Shown here piece by piece: positions 33,026 through 41,571 of a stretch of 64,000 nucleotides of DNA. Source of the DNA: Streptomyces noursei (lineage in GTDB: Bacteria; Actinomycetota; Actinomycetes; Streptomycetales; Streptomycetaceae); assembly GCF_001646665.1 (NCBI RefSeq), contig NZ_LWBU01000035.1, positions 1 through 64,000 on the forward strand, given 5' to 3'. Under the pieces are notes generated by a model, which ran no database searches, was not told the origin of the DNA, and saw nothing but the letters and a program-made list of their open reading frames with translations. Within the stretch, counting starts at the first letter, position 1. Each line of letters opens with the position of its first letter. The translations under genes and the position numbers were made by a program.

Positions 33026-33606
33026 CCGCACATCAGGGGGCGCCGGCCGCGCTGCTGGCCGACGCCCCCGACGGGCTCCTGGTGCCGAAGGGGCACGGGC
33101 GCACCCTGCGCTCGCCCGCGCAGGAGGTCACCTTCAAGGTGACCGGTGAGCACTCCCGCGCCGCGTCGAGCTTCGAGGTGGTGGTGCCCCCCGGGTTCGA
33201 CGTGGGGGCTCACGTCCACGCCCGCAGCGAGGAGCTGTTCTACCTCCTCGACGGCGAGCTGGACGTCCTGGCGTTCGAGCCGCGGGTGCGGACGGGCGAC
33301 GACTGGCGGCACTGGGAGTCGCCGTCCGGCCGGCGCACCGTCCGGGCGACGCCGGGCACGGTGATCGTCGTGCCGCCGGGCTGCCCGCACGCGTTCGCGA
33401 ACCGTACGGACCGGCCGGCGAGGATGTTCTTCCAGGCGTCCCCTCCGCCGGACCACGAGCGGTACTTCGAGGAGCTCATCGAGATCCTCGACCGGGACGG
33501 GCCCCCGGACCACGCGGCGATCGCCGCGCTGCGCGGCCGTTACGACATCGAGCAGCTCACGCCGCTGCGGCACGACGCGCACCGGGGGCCCCTGGACGCT
33601 CCCTGA
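33022..33606 (+). CDS. Cupin-domain protein of the rppA operon (possible THN oxygenase)
   Basis: 194 residues with a single cupin (about 45-150): GAHVHARSEELFYLLDGELDVLAF gives the HxH...E metal motif, and PPGCPHAFANRTDRPARMFFQ the later His. Homologues sit third in rppA-P450 operons. A cofactor-free or metal-dependent oxygenase (MomA-type) that turns tetrahydroxynaphthalene into flaviolin has been described for such loci; assignment here is by context. Its GTG overlaps the P450 stop by four bases (GTGA), so translation is coupled. It ends four bases from the convergent catalase gene. Confidence 0.85.
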   Translation: MTAHQGAPAALLADAPDGLLVPKGHGRTLRSPAQEVTFKVTGEHSRAASSFEVVVPPGFDVGAHVHARSEELFYLLDGELDVLAFEPRVRTGDDWRHWESPSGRRTVRATPGTVIVVPPGCPHAFANRTDRPARMFFQASPPPDHERYFEELIEILDRDGPPDHAAIAALRGRYDIEQLTPLRHDAHRGPLDAP

Positions 33607-33610
33607 CCGG

Positions 33611-35887
33611 CTACGCGGCGGCGGGGAAGCGGTCCCAGACACGGTGGCGGCCCAGGAGCCGGGTGATCCCGGCGAGGACCGTCTCCCCGCTGTCGCCGGT
33701 CACCACGCCGGGGGCGCCGGCCGGTACTCCGGCCGCTTCCAGGACGCTCTCGGCGCCGGCCCAGCCGCCGATGGCCTTGGCGTGCCGGTAGGCCTCGGAG
33801 ATCATCAGCAGGAGGCGGGGGTCGAGGGCGGTGGCGGCCTGTCCGGCGTCACCGGCCTTGGCGTCCCGGGCGCCGTAGGCGTCGCTGCCCGGTGCGGGCA
33901 CTCCGGCGAGGACGAGGGCGTCGAACTCGATGGAGCGCGCGGTGGCGAAGGTCCGCTGCACGGTGACGGGGTCGGGGCCGGTGGCGCCGATCTTCCCGCC
34001 CGCCGGTGCGATGACGAGCGGCACCATGCCGGCTTCGAGAACGGCCCGGCGGACGGCGCGGACGCCGTCGAGGTCGCCGTTGTCGTCGGCGACGATGCCG
34101 ATGATGCGGCCGTCGGCGGGCCATTCCTGGCCGACCTGGGACAGCGCGGGGCTCGGTGCGACGTCGGCCGGCGGGAGGGTCGGTTCGGGCGCGGGCAGGC
34201 CGAGTCCCTCGGCGACCCGGGCGCACAGCTCGGCGTCGATGTTGGCGAGGGCCTTGAGCTGGCGCTCCTTGACGGCGTTGTCGTAGCACTTGCCGAGCTC
34301 GAAGGTGTAGGCGGTGACGATGTGCTCCCGCTCGACGGGGGACATGCTGAGCCAGAACAGCCTGGGCTGGCTGAAGTGGTCGTCGTAGCTGGCCGGCGCC
34401 TCGCGGACCTTGCGGGCGGCGGGCAGCTCGACCGGGGTCTCGATGTACGCGCCGGTGTCGGCGCCGGCGAAGAAGGGGCAGCCGCCGTCCAGGGAGTTGG
34501 GCTTGTAGGGGGCGACGCCGCTGTGCACGGCCTGCTGGTGGAAGCCGTCCCGGAGCATGTCGTTGACCGGGGCGTGCGGGCGGTTGATGGGGATCTGGTT
34601 GAAGTTCGGGCCCGCCAGCCGGGTGATCTGGGTGTCCAGGTAGGAGAAGAGACGGCCGGCGAGCAGCGGGTCGTCGGTGACGTCGATGCCGGGGACGAGG
34701 TGGCCGACGTGGAAGGCGACCTGCTCGGTCTCCGCGAAGAAGTTGCTCGGGTTGCGGTTGAGGGTGAGCAGGCCGATGGGCTGCACCGGCGCCAGCTCCT
34801 CGGGGACGATCTTCGTCGAGTCCAGCAGGTCGATGCCCTCGAAGGTCTGCTCGGGGGTGTCGGGGAAGGTCTGGATGCCCAGCTCCCACTGGGGGTACGC
34901 GCCGGCCTCGATGGCGTCGGCCAGGTCGCGGCGGTGGAAGTCGGGGTCGACGCCGCCGGCGATCTGCGCCTCCTCCCACAGCTGGGAGTGCACACCGAGC
35001 TTGGGCTTCCAGTGGAACTTGACCAGGGTGGTGGCGCCCTCGGCGTTGACGAGCCGGAAGGTGTGGACGCCGAAGCCCTCCATGGTGCGGTACGAGCGCG
35101 GGATGCCCCGGTCGGACATGTTCCACATGGTGTGGTGCTGGGCCTCGGTATGCAGCGAGACGAAGTCCCAGAAGGTGTCGTGCGCGCTCTGGGCCTGCGG
35201 GATCTCCCGGTCGGGGTGCGGCTTGCCCGCGTGGATCACGTCGGGGAACTTGATGGCGTCCTGGATGAAGAAGACCGGGATGTTGTTGCCGACGAGGTCG
35301 AAGACCCCCTCCTCGGTGTAGAACTTCGTCGCGAAGCCCCGGGTGTCGCGGACCGTGTCGGCGGAACCGCGTGAGCCGAGGACCGTGGAGAACCGCACGA
35401 AGACCGGGGTCTCGGCGCCCTTGCGCAGGAAGGCCGCCTTGGTGACGCCCTCGGCGGTCCCGTAGGCCTGGAACACTCCGTGCGCGCCGGCGCCGCGGGC
35501 GTGGACGACGCGCTCCGGGATGCGCTCGTGGTCGAAGTGCATGATCTTCTCGCGCAGGTGGTGGTCCTGGAGGAGCACCGGGCCGCGGGGACCCGCCTTG
35601 AGCGAGTGGTCGGTGTCGTACAGCCGGGCGCCCTGGGCCGTGGTGAGGTACGGGCCGTCCTGGGCGCGGGACTGCGGCGGGTTGCCGGTGTGGCGGCCGG
35701 TGGGCGAGTACGGTGCGGGCTCGCCCTGGTCCGGCTTGGGCGGCAGGGGGCCGCGTACCTCGGTGGGCTCGTCGACCTGGGCAGGTTCCGGGGCCGGGGC
35801 GCCCGGGACGCCTTCGGCCGGACCGCCGTCGCGCAGGGGCGCGGTGAGCTTCTCGGCGGCGGCCTTCAGCGGGTTGGGGTTCGGCAT
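33611..35887 (-). CDS. katE: Large-subunit (clade 2, HPII-type) catalase
   Basis: 758 residues, the length of HPII-type enzymes. Catalytic His is in RVVHARGAGAHG, catalytic Asn in LVGNNIPVFFIQDAIKFPD, and the heme-ligand Tyr in RLFSYLDTQITRLAGPN. After the barrel, residues about 600-750 form the flavodoxin/DJ-1-like C-terminal domain (GRIIGIVADDNGDLDGV), found only in large catalases. An N-terminal Pro-rich extension (1-75) is normal. It degrades hydrogen peroxide in the cytoplasm. GGAGGAA precedes the ATG. Streptomycete large catalases respond to osmotic and stationary-phase signals; no regulator is adjacent. Confidence 0.95.
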   Translation of the reverse strand: MPNPNPLKAAAEKLTAPLRDGGPAEGVPGAPAPEPAQVDEPTEVRGPLPPKPDQGEPAPYSPTGRHTGNPPQSRAQDGPYLTTAQGARLYDTDHSLKAGPRGPVLLQDHHLREKIMHFDHERIPERVVHARGAGAHGVFQAYGTAEGVTKAAFLRKGAETPVFVRFSTVLGSRGSADTVRDTRGFATKFYTEEGVFDLVGNNIPVFFIQDAIKFPDVIHAGKPHPDREIPQAQSAHDTFWDFVSLHTEAQHHTMWNMSDRGIPRSYRTMEGFGVHTFRLVNAEGATTLVKFHWKPKLGVHSQLWEEAQIAGGVDPDFHRRDLADAIEAGAYPQWELGIQTFPDTPEQTFEGIDLLDSTKIVPEELAPVQPIGLLTLNRNPSNFFAETEQVAFHVGHLVPGIDVTDDPLLAGRLFSYLDTQITRLAGPNFNQIPINRPHAPVNDMLRDGFHQQAVHSGVAPYKPNSLDGGCPFFAGADTGAYIETPVELPAARKVREAPASYDDHFSQPRLFWLSMSPVEREHIVTAYTFELGKCYDNAVKERQLKALANIDAELCARVAEGLGLPAPEPTLPPADVAPSPALSQVGQEWPADGRIIGIVADDNGDLDGVRAVRRAVLEAGMVPLVIAPAGGKIGATGPDPVTVQRTFATARSIEFDALVLAGVPAPGSDAYGARDAKAGDAGQAATALDPRLLLMISEAYRHAKAIGGWAGAESVLEAAGVPAGAPGVVTGDSGETVLAGITRLLGRHRVWDRFPAAA

Positions 35888-36090
35888 TGTTCCTCCGTGC
35901 TCGGGACTGGGACTCCTCAGCCATGACCGCCGCGGGGCGGGGCGTAACGGATGCGCGGCGGACATCCGTCCATCGGCACACACCGGCCGGGCGGCGCCGG
36001 TCACCGGTCCGCGAGCGGTCACGACCGCCCTGGTACCCCCATGTCGTTGTGGGAAGCACGGACTTTGGCCATCCGTTCGGGCAGCGGGTG

Positions 36091-37383
36091 TCAGCGCTCC
36101 AGTTCCTTGTGGGCGGTCTCGGGCAGACGCAGGTACACGGCGGCGGACACCAGGCACAGGGCGGACACGTACCAGGGGAAGAGGCCGGGCCGGCCCAGCT
36201 CCTTGAACAGCGTCCCCACGTAGGGCGCCGTCCCGCCGAAGAGGGCCACGGTCAGCGAGTACGGGAAGCCGATGCCCGCGGCCCGCACCCGGGCGGGGAA
36301 GATCTCCGCGTTGACCGCGGCCGAGACCGAGGTGAACCCGGTGAGCAGGACCATGCCCGCGCACTGGACCAGGAGCAGCGAGCCGAAGGAGTCGCCGACG
36401 GAACGGAGCAGGGGCGCGGCGAGGAGGGCGAACCCGACGCCGAAGAACAGCAGCGGTGGTTTGCGGCCGTAGCGGTCCGACAGCATTCCGCCGACCGGCT
36501 GGAGCAGCGCGAAGAAGGCGAGGGAAAACGTCCCGGCGAGCAGCGCGTCCGCCTTGTCGATGCCGGCGTTCAGCTCCGCGTACGTGGGCAGGTAGGAGGT
36601 CCAGGTGTAGTAGGCGAGGGTGCCGCCCGCCGTGATGCCGCAGATCAGCAGGGAGGCGCGCGGGTGGTGGCGCAGCGCGTCGAGGAGCCGGGGGCGGGGC
36701 CCGCCGGTGCCTGCGGCCGGTTCGCGCAGGGTCTCCTCGGCCCCGCGCCGGATCCAGAAGCCGACCAGGCTGAGGACCGCGCCGAGGAGGAACGGCACCC
36801 GCCACCCCCAGCTCTCCATCCGCCCCTCCCCCAGGCCGGCGACGAGGGCGGCGGCGACGCCGGAGGCGGCGAGCTGGCCGGCGGTGGTGGAGACGTACTG
36901 GAAGCTGGAGAACAGCCCGCGCCTGCCGGGACCGGCCGACTCGACGAGGAAGGTGGTGGAGGCGGCGAACTCCCCGCCCACGGACAGCCCTTGCAGGAGG
37001 CGCGCGACCACCAGCACCACCGGTGCGAGGACGCCGGCCGCGGCGTACGTCGGTGTCAGCCCGACCAGCAGGCTGCTGCCGCCCATCAGCAGGATGGTGA
37101 CGGTGAGCGCCGCCCGCCGGCCGTGCCGGTCGGCCACGGCGCCCATGAGCAGCCCCCCGACGGGCCGCATGAAGAACCCGACCGCGAAGACGGCGAAGGT
37201 GGACAGCAGGGGGACGAGGGAGTTGCCGGACTCCTCGGGGAAGATCCGGGCCGCTATGTAGGTGGCGAGGAAGGTGTACGCGTACCAGTCGTACCACTCG
37301 ACGGCGTTGCCCACGGAGGCGGCGAGCAGCTGCCGCACGGGGCGGCGGGCGGTGCCCGGCCCGGTGGTGGAGGTCTCTGTCAT
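36091..37383 (-). CDS. MHS-family MFS transporter (metabolite:H+ symporter)
   Basis: 430 residues with 12 membrane segments. Features of the MHS family (alpha-ketoglutarate permease, ProP, ShiA): ASVGNAVEWYDWYAYTFL at helix 1, ADRHGRRAALT after helix 2 and RLLQGLSVGGEFAASTTFLVE at helix 4-5. The transported compound cannot be told; dicarboxylates, shikimate and betaine are known MHS substrates. Its downstream region leads into the catalase upstream region with about 200 bases free of genes (35888-36090). Confidence 0.93.
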   Translation of the reverse strand: MTETSTTGPGTARRPVRQLLAASVGNAVEWYDWYAYTFLATYIAARIFPEESGNSLVPLLSTFAVFAVGFFMRPVGGLLMGAVADRHGRRAALTVTILLMGGSSLLVGLTPTYAAAGVLAPVVLVVARLLQGLSVGGEFAASTTFLVESAGPGRRGLFSSFQYVSTTAGQLAASGVAAALVAGLGEGRMESWGWRVPFLLGAVLSLVGFWIRRGAEETLREPAAGTGGPRPRLLDALRHHPRASLLICGITAGGTLAYYTWTSYLPTYAELNAGIDKADALLAGTFSLAFFALLQPVGGMLSDRYGRKPPLLFFGVGFALLAAPLLRSVGDSFGSLLLVQCAGMVLLTGFTSVSAAVNAEIFPARVRAAGIGFPYSLTVALFGGTAPYVGTLFKELGRPGLFPWYVSALCLVSAAVYLRLPETAHKELER

Positions 37384-37457
37384 GATCACGGCCCTCCCCG
37401 GTGCGGAGGTCCCCCACACGTGCCGGGTGTTACGGCTTCGTGTGATCTCCCGCCCGG

Positions 37458-37648
37458 CCCCGCAGCCGGCATACGGCCCAGGGGCGGGGCCGTCTACACC
37501 GACCGGTCCGCAGCCAGGCGACAGCCAAGGAGCGGGGGCCCTGTACACCCACCGATCCGCAGCCGGGCGACGGCCCAGGGGCGGGGCTCGTCTACACCCA
37601 CCGATCCGCAGCCGGGCGACGGCCCAGGGGTGGGGCCGTGCAGGGTCG
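37458..37648. repeat. 49-bp tandem repeat
   Basis: The marker CGCAGCC recurs at 37461, 37509, 37558 and 37607 (spacing 48-49 bases). Copies two and three are almost identical (CCGATCCGCAGCCGGGCGAC in both); the first two are more diverged, and the last breaks off near 37640. There are no unique spacers between units. It lies in the 445-base gene-free region between the MFS and FhuF-like genes. Confidence 0.88.
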
Positions 37649-37703
37649 CCCCCGCAGGAGTGGGGGTACCCCCTGCTCGAGCGCAGCGAGAGCTTGGGGG
37701 AGG
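37649..37703. repeat. REP-like intergenic hairpin element
   Basis: Interleaved inverted repeats: CCCCC (37649-37653) with GGGGG (37662-37666); the palindrome GGGGGTACCCCC (37662-37673); and CCCCCTGCTCG (37669-37679) with CGAGAGCTTGGGGG (37687-37700). I recall nearly the same sequence in many streptomycete intergenic regions, so it is probably a dispersed repeat. It may end transcription from the 37829-38674 gene on the minus strand. Confidence 0.65.
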
Positions 37704-37828
37704 CAAGGGGTGGGCTTCCTTACGCGTGACCCAAGGCCGCCGGCCCCGAGGAGGCGAGCCCGGAGGGGCCACACCCCACCATCCACCAGACAGGCGCCGC
37801 ACACGGGCGGCGCCGGAGCCGCCGGCCC

Positions 37829-38674
37829 TCAGCGCGGGCGGGCGAGGATGCAGTCGCCGCAGTACCCGTTGCCGCGGACCCGGTAGTAGAGGCAGCAGCT
37901 GTTGCGGCGGTAGCTGAGGGGGTCGTCCGCCCCACGGGGACCCGCCCTGCGGGGGCCCGCCCCGCCGAGGTCCGCCCCGCAGGTGTCGGCCGTGAGGACG
38001 CCCGCGCTCGCGAGCGGCTCCCGCGCCAGGAGCGCCGCCGCGACGGGCAGCGGCGACCACGGGGCGTCCGGGACGCGGGCGAGCAGTACGCGCACGGCGC
38101 CCAGCAGCGCGGACGCGGAGTTGCCGTGCAGGATCCGGGGCGACAGGCCGAAGTCCCTGCGGAGCGCTTCGTCCAGCGGCCCCAGGTGTCGCACGACGAC
38201 GGTCTCGTACAGCGCGCCGGGCACGTCCTCGCCGGGGGTCCCGGCGGGCCACTCCGGCAGCCAGAGCTCGATCGGTCCGGACGGCGGCGTGCGCCACCAC
38301 AGCCGCTCGGGCGTCAGGTCCACGGCCCGGCCGGTCAGCGCGGCCGTGGCGAGCGCGACGGACCACAGGCGGGCGGCCGTGCCGATGTGCAGGGTCGAGG
38401 CCGCGACGCGCCGCTGGTCGGTGCCGAGCCGGCGGCCCGTCTCCGCCACGTACTCCGCCAGGGGCGCCGGATCGTGGTGGAGCGCGGTGAAGGGCCGGAA
38501 GCCGGCCGCGTCGGCGCGTGGGCCGCTGGAGACGGCGAAGTACGGGCCGACGGCCGCGACCCGCGCCGGCGTCCCGGCGAACGTCCCGTCCCCGCCGGGG
38601 CCGTCGGCTGCCGTCGGCGGGGCGTCGCCGGCACCCGGGCGCGCGGCGGGGGGTGGGGTCGGGGGCGGGCACAT
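37829..38674 (-). CDS. FhuF-like 2Fe-2S reductase under cobalamin riboswitch control
   Basis: 281 residues. The C-terminus has the FhuF signature: SCCLYYRVRGNGYCGDC, a CC-x10-C-x2-C set that ligates a 2Fe-2S cluster. The middle region (IGTAARLWSVALATAALTGRAVDL, IELWLPEW) fits the FhuF body. FhuF reduces ferric siderophores in the cytoplasm. Here the leader carries a cobalamin riboswitch (38725-38863) rather than an iron box, and the divergent partner operon has another, which points to a corrinoid substrate instead. An N-terminal Pro/Gly-rich stretch (1-35) is probably disordered. GAGAGG lies upstream of the ATG. Confidence 0.88.
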   Translation of the reverse strand: MCPPPTPPPAARPGAGDAPPTAADGPGGDGTFAGTPARVAAVGPYFAVSSGPRADAAGFRPFTALHHDPAPLAEYVAETGRRLGTDQRRVAASTLHIGTAARLWSVALATAALTGRAVDLTPERLWWRTPPSGPIELWLPEWPAGTPGEDVPGALYETVVVRHLGPLDEALRRDFGLSPRILHGNSASALLGAVRVLLARVPDAPWSPLPVAAALLAREPLASAGVLTADTCGADLGGAGPRRAGPRGADDPLSYRRNSCCLYYRVRGNGYCGDCILARPR

Positions 38675-38724
38675 GTGTGCCACCGTCCTCTCTCGGGGAG
38701 ATCCGCCCCGGTCCGTCGAGGTGC

Positions 38725-38863
38725 GACGGCGTGAGTCTCCTGACTCGGGATCGACGCTCCCCCGGTCTTCCCGCCCGGCCGGGCGGTGACCGTGGCGGGT
38801 TCGCTCCCCCTTCACAGTGGCGGTACCGTGCCGGATTCCCACCGGCTTCCTCGTTCCGCCGTC
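38725..38863 (-). promoter_or_regulatory. Cobalamin riboswitch (FhuF-like gene leader)
   Basis: On the minus strand the conserved core reads GGAAGCCGGTGGGAATCC, then ACGGTACCGCCACTGTGA, and ends with the B12 box AGTCAGGAGACTCACGCCG. The outer helix P1 is a perfect 7-bp pair (38857-38863 with 38725-38731). The aptamer ends 50 bases before the ATG at 38674. Control of translation is the likely mode; binding of B12 should reduce expression. Confidence 0.93.
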
Positions 38864-39142
38864 GCTGGTCGGTGGCAGGATCGCAGACGGGCCGCGCGGC
38901 GCGCCAGGACCCCTTCTGTGCGACCGGCCACAGCGCGCCCGGCGGAGCCGGCGGCCCGGACGGGCGCCTTCGCCCTTTCACGCCGGGACGGGGCGGAGGG
39001 GTGAACAGGGCCCGGTGCGGGGGCCCTTGGGCGGCGGGGCGCCGAACGGCCCGCCTCGCGGCGGCCGGTGACGAGGCGGCCCACCCCGGGACTGCCGGTG
39101 ACATGGGGCACCCGGGGGCGCGCGTTTCCGGTCATGCGCCCT

Positions 39143-39171
39143 TTCACCCTTCCGCCACGTATACGTAAGAT
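39143..39171 (+). promoter_or_regulatory. Promoter of the corrinoid-uptake operon
   Basis: TTCACC (39143-39148) and TAAGAT (39166-39171) with a 17-base spacer, a good vegetative-type pair, placed so that transcription starts just before the riboswitch aptamer at 39186. Confidence 0.6.
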
Positions 39172-39185
39172 CACCTGGTCATCAC

Positions 39186-39330
39186 CGCGACGGGAGACAG
39201 GAAGCCGGTGCGATTCCGGCACGGTCCCGCCACTGTGACCGGGGAGTGCACCCCTTCTGGACGCCACTGCGCACCGCGCGGGAAGGCGGGGGGAACGTCG
39301 ATCCGGGAGTCAGGACACTGGCCTGTCGCG
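39186..39330 (+). promoter_or_regulatory. Cobalamin riboswitch (ABC transporter leader)
   Basis: Conserved core GGAAGCCGGTGCGATTCC, then ACGGTCCCGCCACTGTGA, and B12 box AGTCAGGACACTGGCC. P1 pairs 39186-39191 with 39325-39330. Downstream, CTCC (39353-39356) can pair either with GGAG (39343-39346) or with the Shine-Dalgarno AGGAGG (39359-39364), a plausible on/off switch for translation of the GTG at 39371. Confidence 0.94.
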
Positions 39331-39370
39331 GGCCCGATCCGAGGAGCGCGGACTCCCCAGGAGGCTTCAC

Positions 39371-40435
39371 GTGTACGACGGCACGCCCCGTCCTGTCCTT
39401 TTTTCCTTCCCCTCGCGCCGCCGCGCCCCCCGTGCCGCGGCGCTCTCCTCCGCCCTGCGCACCGCCCTGTGCACCGTCGCGGCCACCGCCGTGCTGGCCG
39501 GCTGCGCGGCGGGCACCGCGCCGGCGGACCGGCCGGGGGCCGCGTCCTCGCCGGCCAAGGGGTTCCCGGTCACCGTCGACAACTGCGGCACCAGCACCAC
39601 CTACCGTGAGCCGCCCGCGCGGGTGGTCACCATCCACCAGCACCCCGCCGAACTGATGCTGGCCCTGGGCTTGAGGGACCGGCTGGTCGGCACGGCGTTC
39701 CCCGACTCGGCGATCCTTCCGCACCTGCGGAAGGACTACGAGTCCGTCCCCGAACTGGCGAAGAAGGAACCGTCCTTCGAGACGGTCCTCAACGCCGAGC
39801 CGGACTTCGTCTACGGCGGGTACGGGAGCGCGTTCGCCGAGAACGAGGGCCGGTCGCGCAAGGCGTTCGCGGACGCCGGCATCGACACCTACCTGAACCG
39901 GGAGTACTGCGGCAAGAAGCAGGTGTCGATGCGGGACACCTACGACGAGATCCGCACCATCGGCTCGATCTTCGGGGTCCCGGAGCGGGCCGAGCGGCTG
40001 GTGGCGGACCTCCGGGGCCGCGTCGAGAAGGCCGGCGCCGCCGTCAGGGGCGCCCCGGCGGTACCCGTGTTCGTCTACGACAGCGGCGACAAGGCGGCGT
40101 TCACCGCCGGCGGCAAGAGTCTCGGCACCGAGATCATCCGGCTCGCCGGCGGGCGGAACGTCTTCGCCGACCTGGACGAGGTCTTCGGCGACGCGTCCTG
40201 GGAGCAGGTCGTCGCCCGCAGGCCGGAGGTCATCGCGATCTACGACTACGCGGGCGCCGGCAGCGTCGAGCAGAAGAAGAAGTTCCTGCTCTCGCAGCCG
40301 GCTCTCGCCGACGTCCCGGCCATCCGGAACAAGCGGTTCGTCGTGCTGCCGCTGACCGCGACGCTGATCGGGGTCCGGCCGCCGTACGCGGTCGAGGACC
40401 TCGCGCGCGCCCTGCACCCGGGGCGCTTCCGGTGA
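39371..40435 (+). CDS. btuF: Corrinoid ABC transporter substrate-binding lipoprotein (BtuF-like)
   Basis: 354 residues: basic start, hydrophobic signal and lipobox (VLAGCAAG), then a class III periplasmic-binding fold (about 65-350): PPARVVTIHQHPAELMLALGLRDRLVG, ETVLNAEPDFVYGG, then WEQVVARRPEVIAIYDY. The same fold binds siderophores, heme or B12. The B12 riboswitch upstream makes cobalamin or another corrinoid the most likely ligand. Translation starts at GTG 39371 behind AGGAGG; the gene end overlaps the permease start by four bases (GTGA). Confidence 0.9.
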   Translation: MYDGTPRPVLFSFPSRRRAPRAAALSSALRTALCTVAATAVLAGCAAGTAPADRPGAASSPAKGFPVTVDNCGTSTTYREPPARVVTIHQHPAELMLALGLRDRLVGTAFPDSAILPHLRKDYESVPELAKKEPSFETVLNAEPDFVYGGYGSAFAENEGRSRKAFADAGIDTYLNREYCGKKQVSMRDTYDEIRTIGSIFGVPERAERLVADLRGRVEKAGAAVRGAPAVPVFVYDSGDKAAFTAGGKSLGTEIIRLAGGRNVFADLDEVFGDASWEQVVARRPEVIAIYDYAGAGSVEQKKKFLLSQPALADVPAIRNKRFVVLPLTATLIGVRPPYAVEDLARALHPGRFR

Positions 40436-41571
40436 CGGCCACCGCACCGGCCGCCCCCGTGCCCCGCTCCGCACCCGCGGACCGGGACGGAGGCCGAGGC
40501 GGGGGCGGCGGGGACGGCGAGCCGGGTGCGCGGCGCGTCCAGTTCGCCGTGGTCCTGATGGTCCTCGGCGCCGCCCTGGTGCTGTCCGCCGTCGCGGGCA
40601 TGGCCGTCGGTTCGGTGCGCGTGCCGCCCGGCGAGGTGTGGGGCATCGTGACGCACGCGCTGGGCCTCGACCGCTCGGAGCCGGCCTGGTCGCGGGCACG
40701 CGAGACGATCGTCCTCGATGTGCGGGCGCCGCGCGTGCTGCTGGGCGCGGTGACGGGGGCGGGCCTCGCGGTGGTGGGCGCGGCCATGCAGGCGCTGGTG
40801 CGCAATCCACTGGCGGAGCCGTACCTGCTCGGGGTGTCGTCCGGGGCGTCGCTGGGCGCCGTCGCGGTCCTCGTGTTCGGGGTGAGCCTGTTCGGGCCCC
40901 TCTCGCTGTCGGCCGCCGCCTTCGCCGGGGCGTTGCTGACGCTGCTGCTGGTGTACACGACGGCCCGGACCGGCGGGCGGATCACCTCGATGCGCCTGGT
41001 GCTGTCCGGGGTGGCGTTCGCCGCCGTGCTCACCGCGGTGATGGAACTGCTGCTGCTGACCGGTGAGCGCGGCAACGAGGCGCGGGCGGTGCTCGCCTGG
41101 ACGATGGGCGGTCTGGGCGGTGTCCGGTGGGGCACCCTGTGGCTGCCCGGCGCGGCCGTGCTGCTGGGGGTGGGGATACTGCTGGTCCGGGCGCGGTCGC
41201 TGAACCTGCTGCTGGCCGGCGAGGAGTCCGCGACCACGCTGGGGCTGGACGTCGCCCGGTTCCGGGGCCGGATGTTCGTCCTGTTGTCCCTCGTCACCGG
41301 TGTGCTGGTCGCGGCGGCCGGGCCCATCGGTTTCGTGGGGCTGATCATGCCGCACATCGTGCGGCTGTTCGTGGGCGGCGACCACCGCCGGGTGCTGCCC
41401 ACGGCGGCGCTCGCCGGGGCGGTGTTCCTGATCTGGTGCGACGTCGCCGCCCGTACGGTCGCCGCTCCCATGGAGATCCCCGTGGGGGTGCTGACGGCCC
41501 TGTGCGGCGGGCCGTTCTTCCTGTGGCTGCTGCGCCGGGACGGCCGGCGCGACGACGAGGGGGTGGCCTGA
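40432..41571 (+). CDS. btuC: FecCD/BtuC-type ABC permease
   Basis: 379 residues with about nine to ten membrane helices and the FecCD family motifs: RVLLGAVTGAGLAVVGAAMQALVRNPLAEPYLLGVSSGASLG, then GGITS-like RITSMRLVLSGVAFA, and GPIGFVGLIMPHIVRLFVGGDHR, which contains the coupling-helix contact with the ATPase. A 40-residue Gly/Pro-rich cytoplasmic N-terminus precedes helix 1. It forms the membrane channel with the flanking genes; corrinoid specificity is inferred from the riboswitch. Confidence 0.92.
   Translation: MTATAPAAPVPRSAPADRDGGRGGGGGDGEPGARRVQFAVVLMVLGAALVLSAVAGMAVGSVRVPPGEVWGIVTHALGLDRSEPAWSRARETIVLDVRAPRVLLGAVTGAGLAVVGAAMQALVRNPLAEPYLLGVSSGASLGAVAVLVFGVSLFGPLSLSAAAFAGALLTLLLVYTTARTGGRITSMRLVLSGVAFAAVLTAVMELLLLTGERGNEARAVLAWTMGGLGGVRWGTLWLPGAAVLLGVGILLVRARSLNLLLAGEESATTLGLDVARFRGRMFVLLSLVTGVLVAAAGPIGFVGLIMPHIVRLFVGGDHRRVLPTAALAGAVFLIWCDVAARTVAAPMEIPVGVLTALCGGPFFLWLLRRDGRRDDEGVA

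Noticed and set aside
33611..37417. Catalase fused to an upstream 500-residue frame
   Set aside because: The catalase ATG at 35887 has a strong Shine-Dalgarno. The upstream extension is low-complexity frame antisense to, or shifted from, the MFS gene.
37458..37648. CRISPR array suggested by regularly spaced repeats
   Set aside because: The 48-49-base period is entirely repeat with no unique spacers, and no cas gene is present.
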